This document shows positions 6,040 to 6,146 of a DNA stretch of 6,146 nucleotides, in pieces (within the stretch, counting starts at the first letter, position 1; every line of letters begins with the position of its first letter). The notes beneath the pieces were generated by a model. The model worked only from the letters and a program-made list of their open reading frames with translations. It searched no databases and was not told the origin of the DNA. The position numbers and the translations under genes are program-made. Origin of the DNA: Chitinophagaceae bacterium (GTDB lineage Bacteria; Bacteroidota; Bacteroidia; Chitinophagales; Chitinophagaceae); assembly GCA_025351145.1 (NCBI GenBank), contig JANXWM010000069.1:1-6146 (forward strand), in the 5' to 3' direction.

Positions 6040-6146
6040 ATGAGACCATTGCCTTTTTTGTTCTTAATAACATGCTTGTTATTTTTTTTAAGTACAGGTA
6101 TTGCACAAACTAAAAAAGACAGCTTAACCATTGAACAGGCTTTATC
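6040..6146 (+). CDS. N-terminus of a secreted protein, probably TolC-type outer-membrane efflux protein
   Basis: Only 35 complete codons plus two bases are inside the window. Residues 1-22 form a signal peptide (MRP, then a hydrophobic LFLITCLLFFLSTG, and IA before Gln23). The following TKKDSLTIEQAL matches the way mature TolC/OprM-type outer-membrane factors begin in Bacteroidota, where a short linker leads to L-T-[LI]-E-Q-A-L. The role would be the outer-membrane channel of a tripartite efflux pump or type I secretion system, but this rests on one short motif. ATG 6040 is preceded by an A/T-rich stretch without Shine-Dalgarno. It begins about 25 bp after repeat copy B. Confidence 0.6.
   Translation, partial: MRPLPFLFLITCLLFFLSTGIAQTKKDSLTIEQAL

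Overview
The window looks like chromosomal DNA of a member of the Bacteroidota, most likely a Chitinophagaceae relative. The reasons are AT-rich spacers, start codons without Shine-Dalgarno sequences, one clear TTTG / TAnnTTTG type promoter, a secreted protein with the Ig/FN3-like tail module common in type IX secretion cargo of this phylum, and protein families typical of it. The lineage is an inference from style; no rRNA or marker gene is present.

Left part (1-2369, all on the minus strand): the 5' two-thirds or so of a secreted cupredoxin (blue copper) protein running off the left edge; then an osmC-metZ pair transcribed leftwards. The OsmC-type protein (YhfA-like) is followed after 29 bp by a PLP-dependent O-succinylhomoserine sulfhydrylase (MetZ), and a good intrinsic terminator closes the unit at 675-708. 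The pair suggests sulfur assimilation into homocysteine/methionine, with a thiol-based redox protein in the same transcript.

Middle (2370-4131): a divergent spacer holding a partial inverted copy of a repeat, then a plus-strand orphan membrane histidine kinase (four membrane helices, PAS, HisKA, HATPase) with no response regulator beside it.

Right part (4132-6146): two long spacers (706 and 404 bp) carry diverged direct copies of a roughly 300-350 bp non-coding repeat. Between them sits a membrane protein of about eight helices, built as a tandem duplication of a DoxX-like four-helix unit. After the second copy begins a signal-peptide-bearing protein, probably a TolC-type outer-membrane efflux protein, cut by the right edge.

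The most interesting structure is this repeat family. There are two long copies and one partial copy. Each lies upstream of a gene and points the same way as that gene. The shared features are a 20-bp word with GTGCGACGC, a 43-bp perfectly conserved core and a terminal dyad. I see no transposase, CRISPR array, tRNA, rRNA or known riboswitch.
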